Of a stretch of 64,000 bases of DNA, positions 33,546-45,865 are shown in pieces. A program made the position numbers and the translations under genes. Source of the stretch: Alopecurus myosuroides (Eukaryota > Streptophyta > Magnoliopsida > Poales > Poaceae). Within the stretch, counting starts at the first letter, position 1; every line of letters starts with the position of its first letter. The notes below the pieces were generated by a model. The model was given only the letters and a program-made list of their open reading frames with translations. It did not search any database and was not told where the DNA came from. Location of the stretch: positions 1-64,000 of the forward strand of contig JAPCYS010003792.1 of NCBI GenBank assembly GCA_028641055.1, given 5' to 3'.

Positions 33546-34504
33546 GTTAGGACCCGAGGAGGGTCCTCTCATGTTAGCAACAAGGGTCTTTGGAACCCAA
33601 ATAGTTTATTTAATGTAACCCTCAATAGGACCAACATATTTAGCTTTCACAACACCATAATAGTTAACAAATAAGAAATGACATGGATTGTTAGTTCCCG
33701 TGGAGTTGCGACGAGTGGTCTTGTCCCTAATGATAATACCACTTGCACCAACATTCTTTGCTTGTGCGGGCTTGGCCTTGTTCTTGTTCTTGTTCTTGTT
33801 CTTCTTGTTCTTTCTCTTGGAAACATAGCCAAGACCTTTCTTGCCATTTTGTGACCTTGGAGACACTTTTGGACTAGGAACCACAACCTTCTCAGCACTA
33901 GGGCCCTTGCCCTTGATTCTCGCTAGCTCTTCCTTTAACCTAGCATTCTCCTCAATAATATTTGCATGATCACAAGAAGAAATAGAACTACTATGCACAT
34001 TGAATTGATATAGTTGAGTTTGAAGTTGTTCACAAGACTTTTTGAGGGTAGAGTGTCACTCTCCAAGGCCTTGTGAGCCTTAGTGAGCTTCTCTAGCTCC
34101 TTTGTTAGTTTTTCATGACCAACCCCAAACTCAACCTTCTTATTTTTAGCCCTTTTATATTAGAAATTTCATGGTCATGATCTTTAGTGAGTTTAGATAT
34201 TAACTCATTATGTGACTCTTCGATAGCCTCAAGTTTCTCCTCAAGAGATACTCGAAGCTCATCTTCTTCCTCAAGAGCATTTGAGAGGGAGCTCTTTTCA
34301 GTGGCATATTCCCTCTCGATCTCACCTTTCTTCCCAAGAGCCTCTTGGGCCTCTCCCAATTGGCTCATGAGGAGATCAAAGTACCTCTTGGTTTCACCTT
34401 GCACGTTAGACATAAATAGACCCAAGGAGGCAATTTCATCTTCAACACTAGGACTAGCAAGGTTATTATTTTCACTTTGAGTATTAGTGTTGGAGGAAGA
34501 TGAT
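33546..34504 (-). pseudogene. gag: Copia-2 gag C-terminal part with coiled coil
   Basis: Frame 33998-33606 matches the Lys-rich gag end (GLGYVSKRKNKKNKNKNK ... YYGVVKAKYVGPIEGYIK) and meets TAA. Reading past it, the gag frame meets TGA at the same place as in Copia-1. Frame 34504-34105 is the coiled coil (QGETKRYFDLLMSQLGEAQE). LARD-A cuts gag at 34505, so the UBN2 and CCHC parts are missing from the window. Confidence 0.8.
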
Positions 34505-37500
34505 TGTAACATCCAAATTTTTGATAACAAAAGGGTTGTGGTGTTGTGTTCATCTCATACATGCATGAATCAAAAATTTAATCATGTTTGAACCAATTTA
34601 AAACTTGAGTTTAAATGGTTTGAGAAAAATCCCACAAATAGTACTTAAAGTGGGTTCCAAAATTTGGTACTAAAAATAACTCATTTTCACCAAACAAAAA
34701 TATGGTGTGGTTGGAAATTTGATAAGGTTTCCAAAACATATTTTGGTTATTTTTTATGAGTTCATTTAGGTCCCCAAACTTTCAAATTCCTCTCTCTTTT
34801 AAAACATCAGAATGGCTCTTTTGTAATTTTTCCAAACTCCAGGGTTTTTTGCAATTCTCCTTTTCTTTTCCCTTTCTTCTCGCTCTGGCCAGAAGGACCA
34901 CCTGCATGGCCGAGCCCCCGACGCCGAATGCCACCTCTTGCTTGTGGCTATGCTCGAGAGGATAGACGAGGAGACGTCCGCATCGCACCTTCTCCCTTCC
35001 CTCTCGCTCGATCTCTTCCTCTTTGTACTGAGCACGCCGAAAAAACCTAACCCTACCCGTGGTGGTCGCCGGCGAGCGCCGCCGCCTTGAGCAATCCCGT
35101 GGGCCCGGTTTGTTCCTCGAGTTTCGCCTGGCCCTCCTCTCTCTCCCCGTTGAGCCACGCTTGCTGGGGCGCCTCCACCTGCGCGAATCGGTTCACCGTA
35201 GTCATCTCCGGCCGCTGGCGCCATGGAAGATTTCGGCGCCACCGCTGCCCCTCCGGCCTCCCCGTCCGCACCAACACGCTCACGGTGAGCTTCCACGCCC
35301 TCTAGTACCATCCATTGCCTCCCTGGCCCTCTATCTCTCCGTCGTGCCGTGAAACCTCCGTCCGCCGCCACGCCATGGTCGCCGACGAAGCTCCGGTGAC
35401 CATAAGGTCCTTCCGCCGCCACCGTATGCATCCCCGTCGCTCCATCTAGCTACTACCCCGATCAATTTCACCAAACACACAGCGGATCACTCGAATTTGA
35501 GTTCAACAGAGAGAGTTGCCCCAGCCGATGTCATCTTGACGTCACGATGACGTCATAATCATGTTCTGTCTGGTTTTCCAGAAAATGTTTAAACAATTCC
35601 AGAAACTAATAAAAACTTGTAAAATTAATATCTTTATTTCTGTAACTCAGAAAAATGTGAAAAATATATGGTTTTGTTCAAAAAATTATTTCCAACCCAA
35701 ATATCTCACTTTCATACATGTTTCACAAACTTTAATTTTGGGTATTATTTAATATGGTTTAATTCATTTTAATTAGAGAAAATAAGTTTTTAATCAATAA
35801 AATTAGAAAATTAAAAGTTATATACCAAATTTCTCAAAATGACAAATGCAATCTAGCTATGGTGTTTTCAAACCCATTTGAGCTTTTAAAATTGGACTCA
35901 CTTCCATAATTGTCCGAATTGCCCCTCGGGTGTCTATTTCGGGATAAATTCAGTAAAAATGCCTAACTGTCATATGAACCCTAGCAACCCAACAAGCATG
36001 TTTATGGCTTTACTTCAGTGCATTACCTTGATCATGCATACATGTTGTGCATTGCATCGATTCCATGTGTTGATTGTTGTTCTTCTTTTCGATGTTGTTC
36101 CCCCTCGGTAGAACGTGACTCCGAAGAGAAGGCCAACAACCCCAATGGTGAATACTTGATCCTAACCAACAAGTCAAGCACTTATTCCTGAAGACTTTCT
36201 CTGGTTTTATTGAAGCAAGGCAAGCATAACCTCTTACTGCTCATATATGATTTCGAAAGACTTTTGATTCTCGTACAAATGCATTCAATTCCAATGTATC
36301 TTGTGTCAGTAGTTAGAGTTGTCCTATATTATGCATAGCCTACTTATCCTGATCCACTACTCCTAGCAGCCATAGGTTTGATTTTGTTCATTGCCAAAGC
36401 CTTAAATATGTTGTGCCTAGTCATACATGCTTGTTATCTCTGCTCCATCTGGTTGATGAATCAGAGTTGCGAATGAATCTAGTATGATAGGATGTTGTGG
36501 AAAGTTAAGAGAACTTGTTTAATATGATTTAAAGGTGTGGATGTCGAGACCACAGAGGGTCTGTGGTGGTTGTCTCGTTCATGCCCCTAGGAGCGAGTTC
36601 TCGTCCTCAAGCCAAGACTGAGCGTGCATCCACACGGGGATTGGATTCCCCTCAGTCTCAACATGCCTAGTTTGTTCCACAAGTCGCCTAGTTCGGGCTT
36701 TCCATTTGGATTTGCGGGGATATTAAAACACTTTCAAAACTAGGATGTTGGGATGTATCGGCGCTCTGCGGGTAGGTAACCGTCGAGCATTGCGCACAAC
36801 AATAGAGACCCGGCAGGAGATGGCCACTCCCTATTGGCGGTCCATATCTAGTTAGAGCGACTCATGGAATAGGCGAAGCAAAGGAAAGGTCGTGGTCAAC
36901 CTCCATATGCAGGCACTTCCCAGAATAGTGCCAAAGTTCTGGCATTAAGAGTTGGTTGATACGTGTGGTTAAAGTTGTACACCCCTGCAGGGTTAAATCT
37001 TTTCGAAAAGCCGTGTCCGCGGTTAAGGACGACTTGGTGATGGATTCTGTGATCATTGATAACTTGAACGTAATGATTAAAACTTGCTGATAACGAATGA
37101 AGGATGCCTCCTCGGAGATGCCGAGACGGGTTACCTTGTAGCATGAGTTACCGGAACAGCTTGAGGCGGTGATCTTTGAAGCACGAGGTGCTGATATGAT
37201 TTGGTGGATTAAAAGATGATGATATCAGTAGTTGAGTAGCTTTCGCATCTGTTTTCAAAATACTCCATGATACGTGCTATTCCTTCCTCAACTTGGAAAA
37301 CAAAGATGGCTTTATGCAAAATAACCCTCATAAATCTTTCTAAAAGAAGCAGATATATAATATGTTAGCTAAGTCTTGTTGAGTACCTCCCGTACTAATG
37401 TTTTGCTTAAATTTGGTTCAGGTGGAGTTCCTCACATCGGTGGTGTTTCGACGTGGGCATCGATGAGTAGTTTGGGGTTCCCAGGTAGCAGCCTGGAATC

Positions 37501-38106
37501 TATGGGCTGGGACGTCGCCTTATGTTGCAGCCTCTTAGGCCTTTTTGGTTCTTGTTGATTAGCAACATAATTTGCCTTCCGTTGTCTGATGTAATGTTGG
37601 GTCGTGTGACCTCTCCTTGTAAGCTATACTCTAGTAACACCTGTTTAATAAAGCTTCATGTGTAGAGTGCTGCTTTGATCGGTTGTTGGTTTCAAGATCA
37701 TTGTTATACAGTTTTGGCGATGCATGCATAGTTGTCACACTCAAGGGGTTGTATAGCCGATGATCCATTTCTGAGCACGCCTGCCGATGTGATTCGGCCT
37801 GGGGCTAGGTAACCCCAGTAACCCTCGATTGTTGTTGCACTTTCTGGACACATAGCAACTCTATATAGCTTTGGTCCCGTTTCCTTCAGTTTCATTCGAT
37901 TCGTGGACGCTTTGATATGCATAGTTGGTTATGACTAGCATGGACACAAGGAGTAGTAGTACCGTGGTGATCCGGCCTGCGTGCCGATGAATCCGGTCTG
38001 CTTGCCATTGTTTGTTACGGCCGGGGCTGGTAACCCTGAAGCCCTTGTGGGTCCATGTCTAGGAGCACATAACAATATGTATATCTTTGGGTCCGGGGTC
38101 ATGACA
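34505..38106 (+). repeat. 5' LTR of LARD-A
   Basis: The 3602-bp LTR contains a GC-rich island (about 34880-35480) and two TGACGTCA sites (35537-35544 and 35548-35555). The rest is AT-rich non-coding sequence. Frames inside the GC island, including a long one on the minus strand, lack any domain and are treated as composition artefacts. Confidence 0.8.
35537..35555. promoter_or_regulatory. Paired TGACGTCA (bZIP-type) sites in the LARD-A LTR
   Basis: Two perfect TGACGTCA palindromes lie 3 bp apart. TGACGTCA is the classic CRE or TGA-bZIP core. In LARD-B the equivalent pair lies before the GC-rich leader, while here it lies after the GC island, so the order is reversed relative to the element strand. 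Confidence 0.5.
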
Positions 38107-38111
38107 AGTCA

Positions 38112-38124
38112 TGGTATAAGAGCA
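38112..38124 (+). promoter_or_regulatory. Primer binding site of LARD-A
   Basis: TGGTATAAGAGCA, a few bases after the LTR end, resembles the methionine-tRNA site TGGTATCAGAGCA with one change. Confidence 0.65.
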
Positions 38125-39442
38125 GGACTGCCTGTAGGAAAACCTTATTGCTTGGTCGAGTTGAGTCTAGTGTTTGTGAAAGCTACTTTGAAACTCCAAA
38201 TGGATTGTGAAAAACCTTCTTAGGATTCTTTTTACTCCTTATCTGGTATCGCTCTAACTCTGGGTCACCTTACCTGTTTTGATTTGAAAAGGTTCTAGTT
38301 ATTCAAAACCTAGGTGCCTTCTTGGCAAGGATGTTGTTAACCAAGTTGACCTATTGTGTAGTTTCTTGATTCGTGTGTGTTTCAAAGTCCGTTATTTCTT
38401 GACTGGCAGATCTCCTTCCATCCTAGTCTCTCAGAGTTGGGTGGATTTCACATCCTCATGTTCTAGAGTTTCAAATCCTGAACCTCGAGATTTGCTTTGC
38501 ATCTTGAATGTATTCCTTGCCTTTTGATCAGATACTTTCGGAGCTAAGTATGGTTTCTGGAAGATACTTCGTAATTGCTATTCATAGTGTCCTTCAAGAC
38601 ACTAAGAGAGTCGTTACTCCCTTTTCTTGGTTTTTAACCTTTGGACTTGAACCGAAGGTCCCGGAATGTGCTGAATTGCGGTGAGTTGGGTCATGTGGTT
38701 TCTTAACCATGTAATGCTCACGCTATCAGTACAGGATGCTGACCTTTAACCCAAGTTCTGTTTCTTTGGATCCTGAGGAATCTGTTCCACCTCAGGGTGT
38801 CTAGGCAATTCCAATTCTCATAGCCATAGGTTTTCTTTGGAATCAAAAGGAGTCACAACAAGAGTGTTCTTCATGATTCTCATATCTTTGGTTTGATTCA
38901 GCTATACCAATCTTTCGGCATGGGTTCTACAAATGAGTAATACCTGTGCATTCAACGGGATCTCAGGATTCTTCTGAGAACGTCTCTACTCTTTAGTTGC
39001 TTTCCGAACTTCGTCCATTGATTGGAAACCAACTTGCTTAGGTGTGTTGGATATTCCCATTATTTTTCTCTCGTTTTCCGTCAGAACATTTCACCTTGGA
39101 TTGTCATGAGAAACAAAGTCCAGTACCTCGTTCATCCCTAGGACCAGGTCAAAGTTTTGTAATTCGTGGATTAAAGAAGTTTCATTAGCTTATGTTCCGT
39201 TCTACCTTCGAGTATCACACTCTCGCATATCAAGAGGCCGTTCCTAGTTTCATGGCTCTGTTGATAAAGTGATGCCCTTACACATCTTCACCCCTTCCTC
39301 CAAGCTTGAATGCTTGAGAATGTTGGGTGTGCATTGAGGTGTGTATCAGATATTCTTAGCGATCCTTATTGTTTTGGAAAAGTCTAAGGAACATTTGTAT
39401 CCTTCTTAGCACTATTGGTTACCCGGTCTCTACTTGAAGTTG
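38125..39442 (+). other. LARD-A internal region, left part, non-coding
   Basis: About 1.3 kb with no ORF above background and no gag or pol motif. It ends at the ACTGT target of LARD-B and continues at 49975. Confidence 0.6.
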
Positions 39443-39447
39443 ACTGT
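39443..39447. repeat. Target site duplication of LARD-B, left (ACTGT)
   Basis: ACTGT before TGTAACATCCCTG matches 49970-49974 after GATGCTACA. Confidence 0.95.
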
Positions 39448-40500
39448 TGTAACATCCCTGATTTTTGGGAAACTCAAAAATCACAAAATATTGAAACTTT
39501 TTGCTTTCTATTAATGCAAGTCACCAAAAACCAAATGAGGTGCAAGAAACCAAAGGGAATAACACATATGTCAATGATTTTGGAATTACCAATCCAGTTA
39601 TGCCCTTGTTCCTTAAACCCTAAAACCTTATTTAAAAATAAGTTTCTTTATATAGAGGGAATATGTTTTTATTAACACACCTTTACCTAAAATATTTACA
39701 ACTCCAATATTAAATTTGAAGATATTTTATGGCAATAAAAATCAAAGATTTATAACCCTTAATAAACTTCTAAGCCTCAAAAGTATTTGATGAGAATAAA
39801 ATTTCTTAATAATAACTTTTAGTTGTTATTCCAAGTTTTAAACATAAAGGTGTGAAAATAAAATGCTTTGCTTGATAATAACATAAAAGAGGGTTTTGAA
39901 AACAATATTATGACTTGTGGTTTTATTCTAAATTTTATTGATCAAAAATATTAATTATTTGATATGACCTAATTAAATAGCATTAAGTTACTACTAGTAA
40001 ATCCTTCTTATCGTAAAATTATAAAATGTGAAAAAGGTTTAAAAATGGATTTCCAAAAATAATATATGACATGTAAAATGTCTCTGAAATTTTATTTAGA
40101 CAATAACATCAATTTATTATTTTCTAAATTTTAAAATAGCCTTAAAGTAATATTAGTGTTTTATTTATATTTTCAAAATATAAAATTGTGAAAAACAAGA
40201 TGAAATAACTTTCAAAATTATGTTTTCAACATTTATAGTGTCACTAAAATTTTAATTGACCAATAACTATGTTTTATAAAAAATTTAAATTAAAATCACA
40301 TTAAGTGACTATTAAGTAATTATTCAAATTTCTAAAATTCAAAAATAAAATATGTTGGTTTGTTTTCAAAAATGGTACTGTTGGAAAGTATTGGAAATTT
40401 CAAGAATTTAGAAATTTGTTTCATGTCATTTGGATATTTAAAACAGAAGTTATTAAGGTTTTTATTTAACAGGAAAAAGAAAAGAAAAATAAAAAGAAAA

Positions 40501-40630
40501 GATGACGTCAGCTGACGTCATCCTTCTTCTTCCTCCCAAAAGGAAAGCCACGGCCGTTTGGACGAAAATCTCGCCATTGAATCAAGGCCATTAAGGTCGT
40601 GTTTCCCCTCCCCTCTCTGCATCTATAAAA
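40501..40630 (+). promoter_or_regulatory. LARD-B 5' LTR promoter: TGACGTCA palindrome plus TATA box
   Basis: A perfect 22-bp palindrome (40501-40522) with core TGACGTCAGCTGACGTCA holds two bZIP-type sites. TATAAAA lies at 40624-40630, about 100 bp downstream, in a pyrimidine- and GC-rich leader. The arrangement is repeated exactly in the 3' LTR. Binding by a TGA or CRE-type bZIP is inferred. Confidence 0.75.
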
Positions 40631-42829
40631 GGCCCCCGAACCCCTCGTCCTTTTTCCCCTTCCCGTTCTCCATTTCGTGGCCCGAGAACAGCAAATTTGC
40701 TTGCCGGAGTTCCTCTCGTCCGCCGCCGTTCTTCCTCCATTTCTAGCAAGGTGAACACATCCCGGAGCACATGATGCCTTCCATCTTCTTCCTCTCGTCC
40801 TTGCGCATCTCACCGTGCTCTGCACGATTTTTGTTTGCAGTATAATGCCGCCGCCATCCGCCCCCGAGGTTGCCGGAGCCCCGACGAGCTCCATCTGCAT
40901 CGCGTGGATGAACCACGACGCGGGATTTCTCACCGCCACCTCCATTCTCCCCGCCGTCGTACGCTGAGCCCCGTGGTGGTCTCCGTTGAGCCCAGGGACC
41001 ACCAGAGAAGCCCCGCCGTCCGTTCCCGAGAGCAGCGCCGCCGTCAGCCTCCATTTCCGGCGAACCGCGCCGCCCTGTAAGTCTCCTTGATCCTGGCCAT
41101 TCGATCGGATCCCTACGGCCTAGATTAGATCCACCCCGAAGGGGTACGCCACCGTTAGATCTGGATCTAACGATCCAGATCCATGACTTATCCACGTCAC
41201 CTCGCCTTGTCAGCTCGCCACGTAGACGCATAGTCAGCACACCTAGCCAATCATAGCATGCCACCTGGCCACCCCTTTAATTCGAATATTTCTCCCGGTA
41301 GAATTTTTGGCAGATTTGCAGAAAAGCCCCTACAACTTCAAATCATCATATCTTTTCAACCACTTAGCCAAATTTAGCAATCTTGGACTTTTTGAAAATC
41401 CCTTGACCTCTAGAAATTTTTGGCACTGGCCAAATTCAAATTTGACAAACTTAAATTTGTTCAAGTTCAAATATGCTAGTTTGATGAATTTTGGCTTAAT
41501 TCAAATTATACAAATCCAAAAATTGCAAATAAAATGTTTTTGGAAACCTTAGGATGTGTACTTTCGTATCCTCTGTCCCAAAATAAAAATTGAACAGATT
41601 AAAATTGATTTTAGAATTAATTGGTATATTTGAGTATTTTTGACATAGATTTAATTCTATAAATAATTTCAATATAGTTCCTTTTGCAAAATTGCTCCAT
41701 TTGATAACCTTGAACCAGAAACAACCTTGCCCAACCATTTTGGACATCCTTGGACCATGGCCATGATTATTTGACCAAAACCCAACATAGTGATACATCC
41801 ATTTTCACCATGTTTTAGGAATTGTTTTCAACCGTTATTCCTTGATGTTATGTCTATTTGGAGCCAAGCCAAGTCCTTAGAATGTGTCAATCACATATAG
41901 TACCAAGTAGTGAAATTTAGTTTTCTATCTACTTCTCCACTCCCCTTTCATGCTTCAAGAAATCATCAAGTTAGCCAAATGGAGATCAAGACTCAAGCAC
42001 CAGAAGAAAACTTCATCTTCAACTTGGTGACCACATGAAGAGCTACAAGGAAGATCAATGAAGAAGTTCTGAAGAAAAGACTTGGAGTCCACACCTAGAA
42101 GAAACTCAAGTAAGTACAAGTGTGAAGAAATCCAGAAGAAAACATCTCCCTCCATCCTTCTATCTTTCTTCATATTCCCATCATGACTTAGTGGTAGTTT
42201 GTGCCCATACTACCTTGGACCAACTAGTGATAAGCCATGAAGAACCTACCAAGACCAAGAGAATAATCAATCCAAGGAGGAAACTACAATAGAAGCATGA
42301 AGATAATCTTCAAGAAGACAAGCATGTGAAGACTTGGAGCTATCCACACAAGTTGAAGAATAACAAGTTGTTTTTGTCCAGCCCTTGACCCAAATGGAAA
42401 AGACCAAGACTTTAACTTGTTATATCCTCTGTTATGAAGTTAGTTGAACCTAGACCTAGCCTAAACCAAAATGTAAGGACTAACTTAGATCACTCAAATG
42501 TTTTGATGAAAATAACTAAGTGTTACACCTTGTGTTGTGATACTTTAGTTAAATTAGTGAGATTACCTTGGTGAACTCTTGGAACCTCTTAGACAAATAT
42601 GTTTTCAATAAAGTTTAATCACTACAAACTCAACCTAGACATCCTTAGTTAACTCTTGGAAAACCCCTTAACAAGTATTGAACAATTAGGGAATGAATCT
42701 TTCAAACTCAAACATTGAACTTGTCCTAGCCAACTTGGTCCAACTCCTTTGTTATGTTATTTGCTCTAGTTGTTTTCTCCACTTATGTGTTTGATTGCTA
42801 GGATGCTTGTTTATTTTGTTATTGTCTTT

Positions 42830-43456
42830 TCAATGAATAGAATGTACAGAGAGCAACGATTTTTTGTGAAGAGAGTGTGAATATCTTCACCAACTTCAAC
42901 AAGGCAAGTAACACACCATCAACTACCAATTATTTTCTATATGCATTAGTTGATTTTGAGTAGTATGCATGATAGGAAATTTTACTAAGTTATACTATGC
43001 TATGCTTTTATCCTAGTAGCATGTAGCCACCCCTTTTACCTTGTTATTTTGATAGCCTTAGGATTTATTAGATGCTATGCAATGTTAAAAATTGTTTTAC
43101 TAGATGTTGAGGAAAAATCCTAAGTATAACTAATGAATGAACCACCTGGGTGGAAGTGGTAAGACTGGATTATGTTGAGTGTTTCCTCAGGGCCCTTGTT
43201 TAAGGGTTATTTCACTTGAGGTTGTCACTTGTGGATGGCCACCCAGGAACAAAGAGATTACTATGTCCCTCTAAGTCTAGTAGCTTACCGTGCAGCCTTT
43301 TGACATATGGGCTCTGTCTTGATCAACTAAGTTGTGAGAGTTCAGCCCAAGCTTGACTAGCAGATGTAGCAAAATTATAGGTGGAATGGTCTTGCCGGTG
43401 GGTTTGGAATTCTTCTTCTGAAAGATCTCGTCTCAATTCTCTCCTTTCCATGATGC
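42830..43456 (+). other. LTR segment of about 627 bp absent from the 3' LTR
   Basis: The 5' LTR reads on from 'ttgttattgtc' into this segment, while the 3' LTR jumps from 'ttgttattgtttt' straight to 'ctccgggtgtatagg' (near 49250). Because the solo LTR has matching sequence around the same place, deletion from the 3' LTR is likelier than insertion here. Confidence 0.7.
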
Positions 43457-44174
43457 ACTCCGGGTGTATAGGATGTTTGGGCTAATTGAAGACAAAGGGT
43501 GAAAGTGCACAACCTCTGCAGAGTCAACAAACTAAGATCTTAGCCGTGTCCCCGGTTATGGACAACTATGAGCAGCTGGACAAGGATTTTCGGAAGAATC
43601 TCATCACCAATTTAAATAAGTAAAATTTTGACCAAGTGAACAGTATTGTGGTGCTTGGATCTTAATCCAATGTTGCCACCCTTTGAAAAGAAAAGTTTGT
43701 TTTACAAAAGAGATAGGACAAAACTGGCTTTATGCAAACTTAGCCAAAACTCCACTAGCCAAATAAGCATGTAGTATTAGTCTTGCCATTTATATCCACC
43801 ATAGTGTTAATTGCCAATACATTAAATTGTATTGACTCCCTTGTGTCTGCATATTCCATATTGCAGATGTTTCTGAAGACGAGTGGGGATTTTGTTTAGG
43901 ATCTCGAGACTATCGCCAACATGTTTTGCCTGTGGCACATGAATAAGATGGGCTCAATGTTGTACTTTGTTTTCCGATGTATATCTTTGTTTTCTGCTAG
44001 TCTTCTAAGACTATGCAAGTTGTAATCCTATTTTCTAAACACTGGATCATGCGATGTAATAGAATTTGATGCATTTGTATGATATTTCATTTTGTACTGT
44101 GGTGCTAGCAATTGATCCAGGGACTAGCACAATAACACGGGTATTCCATCTTTATTAAAAGTTGGGATGCTACA

Positions 44175-45865
44175 AAATGGTATCAGAGCATTGTGTTGCC
44201 TGTAGAATTCGAGACCCTAAGTTTGGAAAAGACCCTAGGATTGAAAATTTTCTATGTTCAAACTTTCTAGAAACAAAACAATCATCTTAATTCTTCTCAT
44301 ATCATCTCATCTGTTATTCACTTTCAAAATTTTCTACATGACCTACCTCTTCAATACCATCAAGACAGGAATGTTGATAATCATACCAAGAAGTGCAAGA
44401 AGTATTTTCACCACATGAAGACTTACACTCAAGATTACTGAAGAACTTGAAGAAAACATAGACTTCACAAAAATCAAGAACACCTCAAGACATGGAGAGA
44501 AGAATTTGAAGAAAACTAAAGAAGATATAGATGAGACCACCAATCTAGTTACTTTGTTAGAACAACGTTAACGTGTTAGTGTATTGATCATGCCAATGAG
44601 TGTGGTATGACAATATTAGTTTGTTTTAAAAAAAACCTTGTTGTTTGGTGTGAAGATTGTTTGTTAGATGTTGTTTGTAAGATGAGTTTCCTTGATCTGT
44701 TGTGTTGGGTAGATTTTTCTGTAGCTTTCTTTCTAATCTCTACTCATTGATGTTAAGCCAAATCAAATCCTATACCCAATCACCAACCATAGTGAGAGGA
44801 TATTTGGTATGCAACAAAACTATGAGATCACCCCAGAAATCCTACAACCAGTGTCCTACCAAGACACAAGCCATCCAATTGAAGGATACCATAGATTTCT
44901 AGATTTTGTTCTTTTGTGTGAAGGAACAATCACATCCATGATGAAGGCAAATTTATACCAAGGTGCATCAATCCAATCAACAAGGGGAGATAAACAAGAG
45001 GACCCAAAGTTCCATAAGCTATGAAGATTTTGAAGCTCTTCCCTACACCAGGAGAAGCTCTTCCCTACACCAGGAGAAGGATAGAGGAAGAAACTGCAAT
45101 AAATCAGTTAGTGAAGTATAAGAGTTTATGCAACCCCACTAGTGTAAGAGCCTATAGTTTAGCTCAGGTTTGTCTTTCAGATTGGAAACTTTCTGTTAGA
45201 CAAGTGAGGTGACCTAGTGTTATCAAACAAGATCCACCAATCCAAGTACAAGGTAATGATTGAGTGAAACATGGATTGGCCCCCATTGTGACTACTCACA
45301 TTATTTACTTTTGCTATGAGGAATATTAAATCTGAGTGACATACCTATTAGAGAGACGACGATGTTAAACCTGAACCATAGAATGGTAGAATACAATAAT
45401 GACCTATGTTAGTGTTACTAAAAACGTACTATTTTCGGTGAGGATCAAGCCAACCTTGGAGGTATCAAACAAATGGAAGATATTGCCTACCATGAGAGTT
45501 TCATTAGAAATAGCATGGTGCTTGCTTTCAAGGATGACAATGACAAGATGGAAGATTGCCAAGGACATTAAAAGACCAAGTTGAGAGTGAACCAAAGGCT
45601 TTTGATTGACCCAAAGAATGACCCCTCAGTGTCAAAGGTAGTTCAACATACCTATGTTGGTCTATAGCTCTACCGCGAAGGAAAGTTCTACTCAAACCAA
45701 TCTCAAATCAATCTACGCTTCAATCTAATGAAAATAGACTACCCACAAAAGTTTGTTTTAAGGGTGGTAGCCCACAAAGGTTTGGGAAACCAGTTATCCA
45801 AAACTTGATCTTTCTTTCTAGCCTTCCCAAATCTCGGGACGAGATTTCTTTTAAGGGTGGTAGTC
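44175..45865 (+). other. Internal region of LARD-B, non-coding
   Basis: Starts with AAATGGTATCAGAGCA, whose primer site TGGTATCAGAGCA begins at 44178. Only short ORFs of 60-71 codons occur (44702, 44809, 45021), none with a gag or pol motif. Near the end lie TCTCGGGACGAGAT (about 45831) and AAGGGTGGTAGTC, the polypurine region directly before the 3' LTR. Confidence 0.75.

Larger units (their letters stand above)
25793..34504 (-). mobile_element. Copia-2: partial older Sirevirus, 3' LTR to gag
   Basis: On the minus strand this reads gag, protease, integrase, RT, RNase H, env-like ORF, polypurine tract and 3' LTR. Each part is homologous to Copia-1 but clearly diverged. LARD-A interrupts gag at 34505, after a possible 5-bp target ATGAT (34500-34504). 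The 5' half of gag, the primer site and the 5' LTR are not in the window and should lie beyond 64000. Catalytic substitutions and many stops show it is dead. It is older than Copia-1, since it hosts LARD-A, LARD-B and Helitrons. Confidence 0.9.
39448..44174 (+). repeat. 5' LTR of LARD-B
   Basis: 4727 bp, TGTAACATCCC to GGGATGCTACA; the ends are imperfect inverted repeats of 11 bp. Layout: AT-rich U3 (39.5-40.5 kb), TGACGTCA palindrome, TATA box, GC-rich leader (40.65-41.25 kb), then AT-rich sequence. About 42830-43456 is missing from the 3' LTR. Confidence 0.9.

Noticed and set aside
34799..35431. 210-codon minus-strand frame in the LARD-A LTR
   Set aside because: It lies in a GC-rich island of an LTR, has low-complexity Gly/Ala/Arg composition and no recognisable domain.
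40508..41264. Frames of 164 and 173 codons on the minus strand, and an 81-codon plus frame, repeated in both LARD-B LTRs
   Set aside because: They lie in the LTR leader. Their repetition comes from LTR duplication, not selection, and lengths differ between LTRs because of small indels.
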